64,000 nucleotides of DNA from Thelephora terrestris (taxonomy: Eukaryota; Basidiomycota; Agaricomycetes; Thelephorales; Thelephoraceae), in NCBI GenBank assembly GCA_015956445.1, contig WIUZ02000005.1, positions 1,302,001 to 1,366,000 of the forward strand. The letters run 5' to 3'. Positions 32,748 through 46,014 of the stretch are shown piece after piece. The notes beneath the pieces were generated by a model. The model saw only the letters and a list, made by a program, of their open reading frames with translations, was not told the DNA's origin and searched no databases. Position numbers and translations under genes: made by a program. The first letter of the stretch is position 1, and every line of letters begins with the position of its first letter.

Positions 32748-33067
32748 ATGCATCTCATGTACACTCTGAATGAGAATGGCGAAAGAGTTTACACACTCAA
32801 GGTACCTGTCATTTTTTCTTTCTAATGCTTAGACTCTCACCGTTGCACACCAGAAAGTAACGACGGCGGGTAAAATTACAAAATCTGCTCACCCAGGTCT
32901 GCTCAATCCAACGCTTTCTTCGTATTACACCGAGCTCAGGGAGAATACTCGTGTATCCTACATTCACAGCCCGATTTTCTCCAGATGATAAGTTTTCTCG
33001 TCACCGGATTACTATCAAGAAGAGGCACAGCATCCTCCTCACCCAACAACCCGCGAAACCTTGGTAG
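32748..33067 (+). CDS. NOP10: H/ACA snoRNP subunit Nop10
   Basis: Very short protein of the H/ACA ribonucleoprotein that guides rRNA pseudouridylation and contributes to telomerase RNP in other eukaryotes. Exons 32748-32801, 32854-32896, 32970-33067 encode 64 aa, the usual size. It starts MHLMYTL and continues [29 protein letters not shown]; the family hallmarks (MHLMY..., SAHPARFSPDD) are unmistakable. Introns of 52 and 73 nt hide it from simple ORF searches. The last eleven residues ([12 protein letters not shown]) are a typical variable tail. Confidence 0.95.
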
Positions 33068-33422
33068 CATATTTCGCATCACGCAGCATTCTCTTCATGC
33101 TTCCTATGGTTATATAAAATCTGAACAAGAACGTACACGTTTGTAAATTAAGGCAGCCTTGTGAATTGTGTGCGTCGTAAACAAAATCGTGTCCTGGAAC
33201 CGGATTATTCGAAAAGAAGTGAGAGTGAAGCGATCAGGCGTCTGAGCGAACAGGATTGTAGAAACGAGGGGACGCCGTCAAGAAAGGGCACTAAGATGCA
33301 GGTATAATTATTGAGACAAGAAAATAAGTCCGTCGTGGATTCGCTAGCTGAATGAATGCAATGGTGGAAGAAGAAAATTGTCAAGTCCTGGGTGAAGGGA
33401 AACTGTCCCTTACCAGCTCCTC
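33068..33422. other. Intergenic, 355 bp
   Basis: Convergent 3' ends of NOP10 and the chitin synthase. AT-rich near 33100-33180, no gene seen. Confidence 0.4.
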
Positions 33423-36400
33423 TCAGTAAGCATTGCCGTACACGCCTGGTTGTGGCGTGGCAGCCCCAGGAGGCAGATAAGTCGATCCTCTCGAATACCG
33501 GTTCTGTGGTGGACTCTGCTGGCTCTGTCTCTTCCTTGAGACCCGTCGAACACCGTCGGGCCCAGGAACAGGTCCATTATCCGTCAAGCTCACACCTCTG
33601 ACCCTCTCGCCGTGCGATTGGGAGGATGGAGATGGTGTATAATTCCCTGGGGCGTACTCTTCGGAATCCGCAGTAGGGGAAACTCTGTCGAATTCTGGCA
33701 TCGTGCGCTGGGAATTAGAGAACACGAAATGGTTGGCTTCCACGGATTGACGGGGAAGTCGGACAGTATTGTGGTTGCTGGGCTCGGTGGAAGCAGGGGA
33801 GGTATACCTGGAGGGCGAAGGCATGAATGGCGAGTTATCGGGAGTATCATACTCTGTGGACTGGGGACTACTGATGAGTCGCTGGCGAGAGGATTCTGGT
33901 CCCCCCGCATCCTCGCTTGTCAGCGATAGGCGTGGGGAAGGTCGGTTAACAGAGAGAGGAGCGGGGAGCATCAACAGTTGCTGGCTATCGTGCCGTGATC
34001 GAGATCCACTTCCTTGCGTGTGGCTCGAAGATTCGTAAACGCGGGAGTCTCGTTCTGTTGTGGATACCAAGGAATGTCTGCGAGAATCCCTAACACCCCG
34101 TCATTTAATGCGGCTGGTCGTGAACGAATTGCATACCTCTTTGGAGAACTGGAACGAGGATCATAGTACGAGTTCCTCGCGGAAGGAGTTCCACTCTTCC
34201 ACCTTCTTTCCCTCTCAAACTCAACCCACCTCTTCATTACAATCGCAGAGGAATCGAATTCTCCTTTCTTGTCACCATGATCCGTGTCCCCGGCCAGTTC
34301 TCCCTGAGTCATTCGGGTCTGGCCCCAAGAAAAGTCGTCAAAGTGCCAGAACGCGTACGTGGGCAAGATACCGTTCCAAACCGGTAATGAGAAGAGGTAG
34401 ATCAACATCCAGCCGACGTAGGACAACTTCCTTGTCGTGATGACGATCAGCAAACCCGGAAGACCCAGGATGATGCCGAGCAAAACGAGCGGGATGGTCG
34501 TATTTGTTCCTCCGGGGATAATGGAAATGATGATCAGGTACAATGTGAAAGAAATCGCGGCCGGTAAAACGAGAGTTCCAGCCAACTCCATGCCGACGAC
34601 AAACTGCATCGAGAAGCAGAACGTGCCACACAAATCGCGAACTAGAATCAACTCGGCGAGATTGTGGATGGTTGAGTTGATCCATCGACGACGCTGGGAG
34701 AGGAGGATGCTGAACTTCTCAGGGACAACCGTTTTGCAGACCGCTTGCGGACAAAAAATATTCTTTCGTTTGGGGAATGTCTTGAGCATCAGGGTTGTGA
34801 GATATCGGTCTTCACCAAGGAGGAGGAGGTTCTTCTTGTGAAGAGTGTCGACTACGTTCTCCGAATAGTGCTCGACGATGTCAGGATTTGCGAGGATGGG
34901 CACCCAGTAACCTGTATCTCCCTTGGGGGCCTTGATCCTATACATGCTGAAGCAGCCCGGGAGGCAGGTAACGCCACCGAACATGGATTCAAAGGCCTTG
35001 ACCATGTGATGGGAAGTGTAATACTCGAAAACTAAACGGATGGCGTCAGTTTGAAGTTAGGGCCCCGAACACCCGCGCACCTTGAATCATAGTGACCCAA
35101 GTCTCTGCCTTGTTCGCGATCTTCGTCTCTCCGCAGAGTCCCATGATCTCCGGGTCGTCCACCATACAAGCCGCCATGCGAGAGAGAGCGTCTGGGAAAA
35201 CCTTGGTGTCTGCATCCACACATAGCGCTAGTTCGTAACGGTCTGGACTGATACCGGTAACTCTCCAGATCGAGTTGAAGAATTCGTACTCGAAAGCGGT
35301 CATTCGCTCATCGAAGATAACTTTCTGAAGGAATGACATGAGGATGATTTGACTGTCGCGCTTCCCTCTGTTCCCGGCCTTCTTCTCTTTATTCCGTTGC
35401 TCCGTTTCGTTGCCAACCTTCTCGACCAGGACCATTGGCACCCGTTGTTGCTTGGATTTCTCGACCGAGTTGTCATCGTAGAAATAAAATCCGGCGTATA
35501 CCTTGGCCTGGTTGAGTTGCTTTTCACCGTCAGCGATAGCGACGTAGGAGTTAGCTTCGACTTGATTCGCAGGGATAACGAGCTCCTTCATCATAGTCAA
35601 GCATATCTGTGGAGTTGGCAACCCGTTTCCGTCACCGATCACCTGCCCATCAGCGATGACAAGGATGAGTTTGTGGCTGTTTGGATAGTCGGTGGTGGCG
35701 ATCGAGTCGAGTGTGGTCCTCAGGCCGGCTTCGGACTCGGAGTACGCGGTAACAAGGCAAATCATGTGAGCCAGAGAGAAACCGAACGGTTCGTAATCGG
35801 GAGTAGGTTGCGGAACTACGTTGACAAGAGGGAATGGGCAGTCGGTGAATCCCCGATCCGGAAGCGAGGTGCTTGACGTCAGATCCGGGGAGATCACGCT
35901 CTTGGACCCCTTGCCTACGACTGACCCGTAGATACTCGTTGCGTTACCGCGCCTATATGGAGTTGAGTCGAGTTTCCCGTAGGCAGTAGTCGGTCTCGCG
36001 CCTTTGAACAAGTTATCGGAGGGGGTAAACCTGGACTGAGTGGGGAGGAAACCTGTGACCTTGGGTGATTTCGATAAACCCTTCTTCGTAACGTCCGGCC
36101 GGTAGGCACTCGGAGCGGGACGGTAGATGTCGGAGGTCCAATTCTCGATCTCAACGATTCGACGACGACGCTCTTCATATGTTTCGTTCTTGAAGATGCC
36201 GAGTTTCCATGAAAAGAACCAGGCGAACATGACAGCCATGAAGAAACGAATGGCAACCACACCGATGATGAAGATGAGGGAGAGGTAGAGAACGACGTCC
36301 GAAGCAACGCAACCGACGCTCTTGGTGTCGATGAAACCAACGGCGACGATATCCTCTAAACATTGACCAAGTGTTCGCTGGTTGGTTCGGAGGAAGTACA

Positions 36401-37866
36401 TTGAAAGGTCCCTGCCGTTGAAGGTACCATTGGAGTGCTTCAGCTGATCGAAAATGGGGGGATACTTGACCTGCGCCGTGGTCAACCAGTTCAAGAGGTT
36501 CAAATCGATGACCGTACTGTGAACAATGTGAGGTCCTCAAAGGAGAGCGTAAAGAATGCGGACTTACGACTCGAAGACTGCCAAATTTCGGTTGGGATCG
36601 CGAACATCGTCCCAAGTGTAATAGACCTGACCAGCTGGCTTCATAGCGGCCAACATGGACGATGACCTTGAGGCGTAATGGCAATTAGCACCAGTCTCAA
36701 CCCCAGTAAGATTGACACCCGAGTTGCCTCGTTGGCTATAGATGTTGCAAGGGAAATACCAGTTCAAGGCTCCGTTGCTCCCTGAAATCGTCGAGTTTGA
36801 TGCTTTGGTAATGAGACCACTACACCGCTGGTTGACCTTTTGGAAAAGAAAAGATATATCGTTCCCAGCCGCATTCCATCCTCCAACGTACAAGGGGTTC
36901 TGGTTTCCTGTCCACGTCCCGACAGCAGGGTGGTTGAAATTCGAAAAGTCGTAGTCGTAACCATGGATGATAACGGACGCTGTTTGGATTTCCCCGGTAT
37001 GATATCGGGTCGGGGGCGTGCCACAAACCGCCAATGTGAAACCGAACGTGAGGAAACCAACTCCAGCCATGAGAGAAAGGATGAGACTGAGGAGGCCGAT
37101 CTTCTCTCTCCAGGCCCTCTGCTGCTCGGGAGTTCGGATGCCAAAAGCTCTGAGTACTGCAGGAGGAATGCAACAAGTGATGGCAAAGCAGTAAAGGAAC
37201 CAGCAGTTTTTCGGACCAGGGCCAAGGGCATCGAGCCGACTATGATTCTTCTTGAGGAGTTCTGGATTGGGGCGAGAGCCGCGTGTTGAGCTTTTCCGCC
37301 GAACAGGACCGCGTTTGAAGTGAGCGAGACCTGATTCGTGAACATCTTCATCACGGGCGAGGATGGAGCGGCCTCTGCGGAGCTGAGTGGGTTGATTACC
37401 GGTGACTGAAAACGTGAATATCAACACATGGAAACTCCGTGAGGCAGCCAAGAAAGAAGTTCATACGGGAAGGCATGACGTTGACGCCGGGGCTGGCGCT
37501 GTGTTCCCCGGCTGCGTGGTTGCGATAATGCCACTGTCGATGGCCAGGCTCGATTTTCTCTCGTTCTGGACGAACAAGGCTCTTCTTCCTCCCTAGTCCA
37601 AAGTACCCGCCTGCTTCAGCGAGGGTAGGATCGGAGGTCGAAAAGGTGTGATTATTTGCGGGTGAATGACCATGTTGTCGGGGATGGTCTATCGGGTCAT
37701 TTCGAGCCCCGCGTTCCGTATTCTGGAATGAGACGAAGCCCTGATGAGGTTCAGAATGGCCATAGGCTGGACGAACGGAGGGTTCGGAATGGGATGGGGG
37801 AGGGGGTAGCGGTTGTTGGGGGTTGGGTCTCGTTGAACGAGGGGGTCTACGGCCGGTGTGGTCCAT
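33423..37866 (-). CDS. Chitin synthase, class IV (Chs3-like)
   Basis: Processive GT2 enzyme making cell-wall chitin from UDP-GlcNAc at the plasma membrane. Exons 37866-37467, 37405-36568, 36516-35081, 35031-34137, 34077-33423 give 1407 aa. An N-terminal Pro/Ser-rich region of about 170 residues precedes two membrane segments ([37 protein letters not shown]). A lumenal domain and another segment come next. The catalytic core follows with [33 protein letters not shown] and the QRRRW signature. Five or so C-terminal membrane helices end before a long Ser-rich tail ending GVYGNAY. Class IV is assigned from overall layout. It is divergent from the fucosyltransferase-like gene. Confidence 0.92.
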
Positions 37867-38468
37867 GGGGTAGGATTAGAATATGTAGACAGGCCGCCAC
37901 ATAAACAAAACAAGAGGGGGAAAGGGAGGAAGAACAGATAGAACGAGTTGGGGCAGGTGAGAGGACGAAAACGTTGGAGCAACTGAACGTGCCTCAGCGG
38001 CAGTGCTACTTTTTAGGAAGGTAGTTCTCACACTATCTGTCCCCATGGTCAACACCCCGGTCCCTAAACGTGGCCATGTTTGATTTTGCATCAGACGTTA
38101 TCGATAATCAACCGAAAAGCGACTGGAAGTCTCGAACTGGTGCAAGGGCCAGTACTGCAGTTGAGCACTGTTAAGCATCAGACGCCCCTATTCAACGTTT
38201 CAACGTCAACGACCACCAACGTGTACGGTTGCTATCTCTAAAGATCTAAAAGCCTTAATCACATAACGCCAATCCTAATCCCATGGGACATTGAGAATCA
38301 CTTTCCAATGCAGGAGGATTAGGGTCTAAGAACCGGAAAATACCGTCGGAAACCGGTGCGATGGCGGCGGCCGGCGACTTCAGCGGTCGGTTCCTGCCAT
38401 CTGATGATCGGCTGTGACGCACACAACCTCCACCAGCTGCCACTCCGTCCCACTCGTGGTCTACTAAG
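37867..38468. other. Shared promoter region, 602 bp
   Basis: Divergent upstream region between the chitin synthase and the fucosyltransferase-like gene. No gene or clear repeat seen. Confidence 0.4.
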
Positions 38469-40201
38469 ATGTTTCGCGAACGACCCCGGAGAGGCAAACA
38501 AGCCTTCGGTATCCTTCCTCCTTATGATTCGGACACAAGGAAAACTTCGCCCAGAAGCGGACGACTTCCCAGACGTGTCACCAGGCTACTTGTCTCCATC
38601 CTGGCCAGCCTGACCTTCCTCGGCCTATACTCTTTGTTGGAGTTTGACGACGATAGTTGGACCCCCTCGAACCTGCCTTGGCAAGAACGTCTACCACCAT
38701 TATACGGTAAATACCGTTTGCGAGAACTTGCGCTCCCCCAACACAATCTCGATCTACCATATCCAGAGGGCAGGGACGGAAAATATCTGTGGCTCCCGGA
38801 ACACGTCCGCGGTAAGTCTCATGGAGAATTAACAGCTACTGTCCTTCACAATCAATTTCTTGATGCAGAATCTGGATGGGGTAATGCCTTGCAAGAACAT
38901 TTCGTCAACGCCCTGCTTGCATACCATTCACGGAGAGCGTGAGTTGTAGTACTTCTCTCCCTTCGGAGAATCCGACTCATCACCTCGCTGCCAGTTTCGT
39001 CTTCGATAATTACACGTGGAACGCAAATGGCTCCCTTTATTCACAATTCAACAAAAACATCATCCCTTCCAAAATTCCCATGACCGTACAAATAGCAGGT
39101 ACGTTCACGATGCCGTGCACTTCGTCCCTCGACTTGATGCATCATTTTAGGTCCGATGGCTGGTGGCCCTTTCGCGCCTGGCGACAATACACCAAGATCT
39201 GTGATGAAAGAATGGTTTGACGTTGTCTGTCCACACCCTAAACGACTCGATAGGGATGCCATCCGGGCTTCGCTTCCGGAGAACTACAGCGCCAAGACTG
39301 TGATGGACGCTTGGATTAAGCATATAGAAGAAACCCCAGAAAACTGCGTTATCGCCGATGACAGGATTTTCGACATCTGGTAATTCAAGACTCCCCGGAC
39401 TGGTAACCGTCATTCATTTGAATTGACTCGAAGTACACTTCCAGGGTCTTCGGCTCCAAGCGTCTTCTCGATATTGTCCCCCTCCTTTTTGAGTCCCCAA
39501 TGGTCACCGAGTTCAGATGGTCGTCGCTTATAATCGATGGGTTCAACCGGAACCAGAAGCTTTACGCCCCGAAAGGGCTCACAACTGCTACCTCGAACGA
39601 CCCATACCCGGTCATCCCTGGCCTCCTTGCGCTTCATCTCCGCAGAGGCGACTTTGAGAAACACTGCCGCGGCTTGGCGGAATGGGGATCGACTTGGACC
39701 GGATTCAATCAACTTCCAGAACTTCTCGATCATTTTGACTCACCGCCTCGACCAAAAGAGGGGAATGCCACACAGGAGATCTACGACGCCTATACCAAGA
39801 GCTGTTATCCCTCTATAGAAGAGATCGTTCAGAAGGTCGCAGACGTTAAACGCACCAAAGCAGGAAGCCGTCTTACCAACATCTACATCATGACCAACGG
39901 AAAGCATCCGTGGTTAGGTGAACTGAAGCAGGCATTGCACAAGTCAGGAAATTGGAACAAGATCTCGACCAGCAGGGAACTGAAAGTCACTTGGGAGCAG
40001 AAGTACGTGGTGCAGAGTATTGACATGGTGGTTGGTCAACGGGCCGACGTGTTTATAGGCAATGGAGTAAGTTTGATACCTCCTGCCCCCCTTTCCTCCC
40101 TTGTTGATTTGATGTTCCAGTTCTCAAGTTTAACTGCCACCATCGTCATGCTGCGAATGGCGAAGGGCCTGGACCCAGCGGGGACGAGGCTCTGGTCTTA
40201 G
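38469..40201 (+). CDS. Fucosyltransferase-like type II membrane protein
   Basis: Exons 38469-38811, 38869-38938, 38995-39098, 39151-39379, 39445-40066, 40121-40201 give 482 aa. One membrane anchor at about residues 38-56 (LLVSILASLTFLGLYSLL) suggests a Golgi type II enzyme. The stem is followed by SGWGNALQEH, FVFDNYTW, GGPFAPGD, and the nucleotide-sugar motif LALHLRRGDFEKHC, typical of GDP-fucose O-fucosyltransferase-like folds. Near the end come IYIMTNG and GQRADVFIGNG. A multi-copy family of this layout is common in mushrooms. The substrate is unknown. Confidence 0.75.
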
Positions 40202-40419
40202 CCACTCTATTTTCCATCGCGTGTCATGTTCGGATTTCTCTCGCTTTCTGCACTACAGTTATTAGCTGTTTTGCTTTGTATTATTATTTCGCCACGCAGG
40301 CTTGGTATCTGTTACGTTGCCGTCTAAATCATTACGAACCGAGCACAGGGATTGGCCAAAGCTTTGGTGAGCGGAGTCCTGAATAAAGGGGAGCGCAGGA
40401 CGGTGGGATGTGGCCGGCA

Positions 40420-42056
40420 TTAGTCTTTCCTCCTCCGTTTGTTCGGTGGGCAGTGGATTTCCGCTGAAGCATCACTAGAAAACCGAAGAGCATTCTGTAC
40501 AGCCTGACGACGGGCTTTTTCAGGAACTTTCTCCCAATATAACTCTTCCTTCTTGCCTTCCACCAATTCTGCGACGATAGATTTAGTTGGCCCTGAGGGA
40601 GGGGCGCCAACTGCATCTAGGCCATCCGATTGTGTGAGTGAGCGAGTGTGAAAGTACTCGACGAGGGCGGAGGCTTCTTCTGGGTTTTTGATGCGCAGGA
40701 AGCACTGCAATTACATGCTCATGAGTCGATCAGACTCACAAAATAATATTCGGACGTACAGAATCCATTCCCTTGTTAAAATCGACATAATCGAGTATAT
40801 CTTGGGGAGCACCAATCGCGGAAGAGAACATTTTCCGCAAAGTGGTCTTATTTGTCTCAGTGTGGATATTCCTCGCAAACACGAGGCATCCGCGCGGGTA
40901 GTCCTGCGGAAATGCGGAACTGGACGGGCCACCAGATACCGACGGGGGTAAATCAGGCACGGCCATGCTAAATCCTGGTTGGATGTTTGTTCCGAAATCC
41001 CGTTCCTCCTCGCGAACAGCATTCAGAAGCCGTGCACGATGTGCAAAATACTCATCGCGTAGTTCCTCCCACCGCGCCTTAGTGATTGCCCGTACCCCGA
41101 ACTTTTGCGCTTCTGTTACATCAGCGGAATCTGACGCAATGATCCCACTTGATACGGGGACAGACCGATCCAACGGAAACCACGGCCAAGCATCCACAAG
41201 CTGTTCCACAAGCCCTTTCGAGGATAAGGTCACAAACGCAAATCCCCTGAACACGCGTTTGGACTCGGGTTCGAAATCTGAAGGTGGGGCCAGTTTGACG
41301 TCTTGGATCGCGTCGAAGGAGCAATCTTTTTGGCTGTTGAGCAGCGACCAAACAAACCGATAGACTGCTGCCACGGAGCGTGCACGTGGCGGTAGTTTTT
41401 CCTAGAACGCCGGAACACCGTCAGGATCTCTTTCGTGGCTAGTTTCATCGGGCGGGCGACCACGTGGCGGAGGGTTTAAAACGCACCAGGTACACTGTCT
41501 CAGCGTCCCAACCCTGTTTGGGTAAAGATCCTGTGATTAAACAAAGGGACTGCCAGTCCTTGCGGCGTATTTCATACCCGCCGGTTGCACCGGAACGAGT
41601 GCCCGGGGAGTTCCAGGCGGACTTTTGCGGAGAAGAAACAAGGATCCGAGCCTCGAGGACGTTAGACAGGTGCTTTTGAACCGCCCGGACGACATCCGCT
41701 TCGGGAGGCGTCGTCTTCAAGTCCTTGAAACTCTCGGATTCGCGGATCAGGCGGACCAAGGGTATGTCTAGCGAACTGCGATCAGTTCCAGAGATGGCCG
41801 TCGAACAGCCCATAGTCTACGTACAGCCGTCTTCGGAAGAGATCAAGTCGGGATTTGCCCAGACGCTGTGCTTGGATAGAGCGAGATGCACAAGTGCGGC
41901 GAGCTCTTCGCTGGCAGCGGATGTCTCATCAGAGGTTTTTCCTTTTCCCTTGAGATCCTCCTGCAGAATAATAGACTCCTGGACGAGCTCAGGACGGGTG
42001 GCCGCAAGCCTTCTAGTCACGTCATTAGGCCTGGAGACTTTCCTCGGAATGAACAT
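40420..42056 (-). CDS. La-related RNA-binding protein, LARP7/Pof8-like
   Basis: Exons 42056-41825, 41767-41487, 41401-40760, 40704-40420 give 479 aa. The frame is open further upstream but has no earlier ATG, so Met MFIPRKVSR was chosen. A La-type winged helix fits residues about 60-130 (YIPLVRLIRES..., TPPEADVVRAVQKH). A first RRM-like section follows (FRGFAFVTLSS). The C-terminal xRRM-like domain has GCLVFARNIH, DYVDFNKGMDS and CFLRIKNPEEA, with a basic tail PPNKRRRKD. The La plus xRRM layout matches LARP7-class proteins that bind 3' ends of U6, 7SK or telomerase RNA. The exact RNA partner is inferred only. Confidence 0.7.
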
Positions 42057-42168
42057 CAAAGGAAGGATGACCAAGCGTGGGAGAATCGGCGGCTGTCTCA
42101 AACTGGCAGACTCCCACTCTTTAGTGGGATAAAACAGGGGCGTCTGGCCTGCTAAGAACGCCAAAAAA

Positions 42169-45140
42169 ATGGCTGCGTCCTCCCTCGGTAAGCACTACCC
42201 TTTGTCTTTTGCGCCCATGAACGCTCACAAGAATTCAAAACAACTTCGTATAGTCGTCCCCTCGTCCGTCAGTTTCCCGGCCCTGGATTCTGGCACACCC
42301 CTGATCGCCCATCCACGACCCTCCTACCTACCTTTCCGCCGCATATCCCTGCCCAATGCGCCTTCTATGATACATAGACAGTCTGTTGTAAGCATGGAGT
42401 CATTCGAGTCTCTCCCGGAAGAGGGGGCTGGTACCTCTCAATCCATCCCAATCTCGTCCAAACTATCGTCCCGACGTCCACCACCCTCGGCTTTTGACTC
42501 CCCGACTAGGAGTCGCCAGCGGCGACGCCCACGTAACGACCGCAACGATGAGAAGCGACGGCGAATCATCAACGAACTTTATGAAACTGAACGATCTTAC
42601 TTCGGGGGCCTTGAGCTCATCTACTCTGTGAGTTGACGCTTTGGTTCCTTCTGCCCTGAGCTAACCTCTACCTTTTAGCATTTCCTCACTCCCATCATTG
42701 AGTCGCTCGAAAGTCCAAATCCGCTCTTGGACCGTGCACAATTGACGTCCATTTTTGTCAACTTCATCGATATCTGGAACCTACACCGTTCTTTCCTTTC
42801 CTCCCTCTCCGCCCATTTGAACACCCCGGCAGAACATGGTCGATCCCCACCGATATCATCAATTCTGCTTTCGCATTTCCCGTACCTTTCTCTCTACACC
42901 CCTTTCGTGACCGCTTTCGACTCCTCCCTATCCTCATACATGAAGCTGCTAGCCACCAAACCTGATTTCGCGGCTTTCATCGCAAAACAAGAAGCAGATC
43001 CTAGGTGTGGTAACCTCAAGCTCAGGGATTGGTTGCTTTCGATCATCCAGCGATGTCCTCGGTACCTGTTGTTGCTGAAGGACTTGATCAGCTGGACACC
43101 AATTGAGGACCCAGAACACGCCCCACTCGTTACCGCCCATACAATGGTCTCAAAGAGTACGTTCCATGAATCATTACAGTTCATTAGCCTGATCTGTTGC
43201 CAGTCACGTTGTCTCTGAATACCTCTCTCCACACTTATGCACAAACTCTCTCACTCCTTGCCGTCCAACGTGCTACCTCAAACCTTCCATTCCAGCTCAT
43301 TTCACCTGGTCGTAGCCTGCTCAAGCGTGGCCCACTATTACAGGTCGAAACCTCGTCACCGAAGGAAAGGGAGGTTCTCCTCTTCTCAGATTGTCTGCTC
43401 TGGCTATCAAGTGCGGATAAAGTTAGCGGCGGCGAACTCATTGCGGAGAAATTGGGCCGTGGCTCTAGTCCCCCTGTTCGCCCGCCAATGGCCCGCAACC
43501 GGAGTAAAAGTGATGCAGACCTTCCCATGTTCACCAATAATAAGCAATCTTCCTTGCTGCCTAATAGCAAGTCCCAACTGCCTTCGAAGGGCAAGGGGAG
43601 ATACCCTAGTAGTGGTGCAGAGGAGAAGTGGATATACAAAGGACACATTGAATTGGTCGACATCGATGTTGTCATACCCCCTACACTGGAGTCGAGTCAG
43701 GATCATCGGTTGGAGATTCACAGTCCTCACTGTTCCTTTGTCCTTTATGCAAGTGAGTGCTAATCGCGATGTTGCTATGATGGAGACTGAAATATCCGCC
43801 ACAGCCAGTGATGAGGAGCGCGATGCGTGGGTAGAAAGCATTCGATCTGCCCGGGCTTCCCTGATGGCCACCCTCACGGCCATGAACGCAAATTCAACAT
43901 TGACTTCATCTGCATCCACGAACCATCTCCGCCGAACGTTGCAAGCAATACCACACTTGCCCGAGGACGACGACAAGAATCCTCCACGTGGCAGAGTGCA
44001 ACACTTTGTGCCAGCTATCTGGATACCCGATGGAAAGACAGATAATTGTATGCGTTGTGGGAGACAATTCGGGTGGCGGCGTCGGCGTCATCACTGCAGG
44101 TTATGTGGGAGATGTGTTTGTGGGGCTTGTTCTGGAAAGGTACGATCAACGAGCTCAAAAAGTTTGCCTTGCCCTGGCTAAATCGCTGGACTCTCTTCTT
44201 TCATATATAGACCTTTTATATCGCCGAAGCTACTAAGAACGAAAACCGACACAAGCCTGCTCGGGCTTGTGAGCAGTGCTATGAAACCGTGTTTCCCGTC
44301 ATGGACGGCACTCCCTCTATCCCTGGTTCCTCAATCATGGCGGGGGGTGGGGCCACGAATACGTTGTCAGATTTCCCGGAATGGCGATCGGTACGAATTT
44401 CGAACATAGGGGAGGATGCACTCGCATCCTCCGCATCCTCCGCTCTGCTGGGCGTCGACCTGAGCCCACACCGCGAGTCTTTTCACATGGACAGAGAACT
44501 ATCTCTTGACAATCCGGCACTGAATCGTAATGCCTCCCCACGCATACGGATCAAACCGCCCCCTCGGCCAAGGAGTTACCTCCAGATCCTGGAGGACTTC
44601 AACGAAGGTAGCCCATCTGGGTCAGGTTTCGCCACTGGCAAAATGAGCGAACCTGATGCCTCGAGTGTGGGGGTGAACGACGGCATTGGTGCTTTGACCG
44701 TGACCGGGGCGAGCGGACTCCTGTCGACCTCGATCTCGACATCTGGCGAGTTCTCTCCCGAAAGCGCAGAAGCCACCGACGATGTATTCGATTCACCAAC
44801 CAGTCCAGAACTCAGCCCCCCTCCGAAGGTCAGGTGGAGAGTGTCTGCTTCACCGAAGCGGCGAGAGGACACCGTTAGGAAGAAGAAGAGATTCTCGATG
44901 CCTGCGTTGGCGATACAGACAACCACCGTCACCACCCATACAAATGCCAGCGGTAACAGCAAATCCAAGAGGTTCTCGCTCATCCTTGGAGGAAGGGGAA
45001 GTTCCAGCCAACCAAACCTCATGGGAAATGGCAGACTGGAAACGAATATGGAAGCAGAGGAGGGGAGCAACGGCGATGGGTTTAGAACCGGGGCCGCTGG
45101 GAAGTTGAGCGAGCTGCTCGCGAGAAGTCATAATAAGTGA
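42169..45140 (+). CDS. RhoGEF-PH-FYVE protein
   Basis: Exons 42169-42627, 42679-43156, 43204-43752, 43805-44139, 44211-45140 give 916 aa. Domains in order: a basic Ser-rich N-terminus; a DH (RhoGEF) domain beginning RIINELYETERSYFGGLE (about residue 125), with the RCPRYLLLLKDLI core helix; a PH domain split by a Ser-rich loop (LLFSDCLLWL; EEKWIYKGHIEL); a FYVE zinc finger (CMRCGRQFGWRRRRHHCRLCGRCVC...CEQC) with the RRHHCR phosphoinositide-binding motif; then a Ser-rich tail. This FGD-like order suggests activation of a Cdc42/Rac-type GTPase on endosomal membranes rich in PI3P. It is divergent from the LARP7-like gene (112 bp). Confidence 0.88.
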
Positions 45141-46014
45141 ATGTTCCCCTTCTATTCAAACCGCCTGCATGAAGCTCCTGAGCGCGCGCAGAATATGCCC
45201 GTTCAATTGTGCATGGATAATTTTCTCTCGCATTGTTCGTTCTATCTGTTTGCACCTTCGATACTGTACACATTCGATATCGAATTGTTTATATTTGTTG
45301 TACGCCTGCCTTGTATTGAACTTGTTGTTTGTAATCAAATGGATGGTGGAGTCTGCCGACCAAGCCCGATGAATGAACTGGAATTCCATGCGATAACCAG
45401 GTGCAGATAAGATGGTATTAGAACCACCGATCGGCTGCGGCAATACCTTCCCGTGATCACGTGAAGCCTCTATCGAGTTTCTGCAAACGCCCTCTGCCAG
45501 TGCCACCCTCACAGTCTATGGCACGATACCTTGCACTTGCGCGACCTCTGTTTGCCTGCCATTGGCACGGATACGAAGGTTGAACGCTAAGGTATCATTT
45601 AGATCTTTTGGAGGGCATCTCTTGTCCCAGAAAATAGGCACCTGGAGAAGGGATCTCAAGCGACTTGGAAAGTTCCTCGCTCTCAGCTGTTAAACTGCCG
45701 ACATGGAACGAAATGCAATGAATGCTCTGCTGACGCAGGACACCTTCGAGGCTTTTTTTCCCTCCTTCCATAACCCCCGGCAGTTTCAGCTCGGCTTCCC
45801 TCGTTGGCACCACCGGTTTGTTAACCTCCGAGCCGCACTGCTTGGATTATGGCTTCCCAGTCTTCAGCCATCTATGTTTGACCACTGACTTTTCTGTGCC
45901 CTATAAATTCAAACCCAACGGCTGTCGGTGTTATTCTGCGGTTCACTCCTTTCCTAGTTTCGGCCCACCGCATATTTCTAAACCGCTCAGTCGCTCACTC
46001 GTTTCTGGCACACG
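45141..46014. other. Intergenic, 874 bp
   Basis: 3' flank of the RhoGEF gene and promoter of the protease. TATAAA-like sequence at about 45902 lies 113 bp before the protease ATG. No gene seen. Confidence 0.45.
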
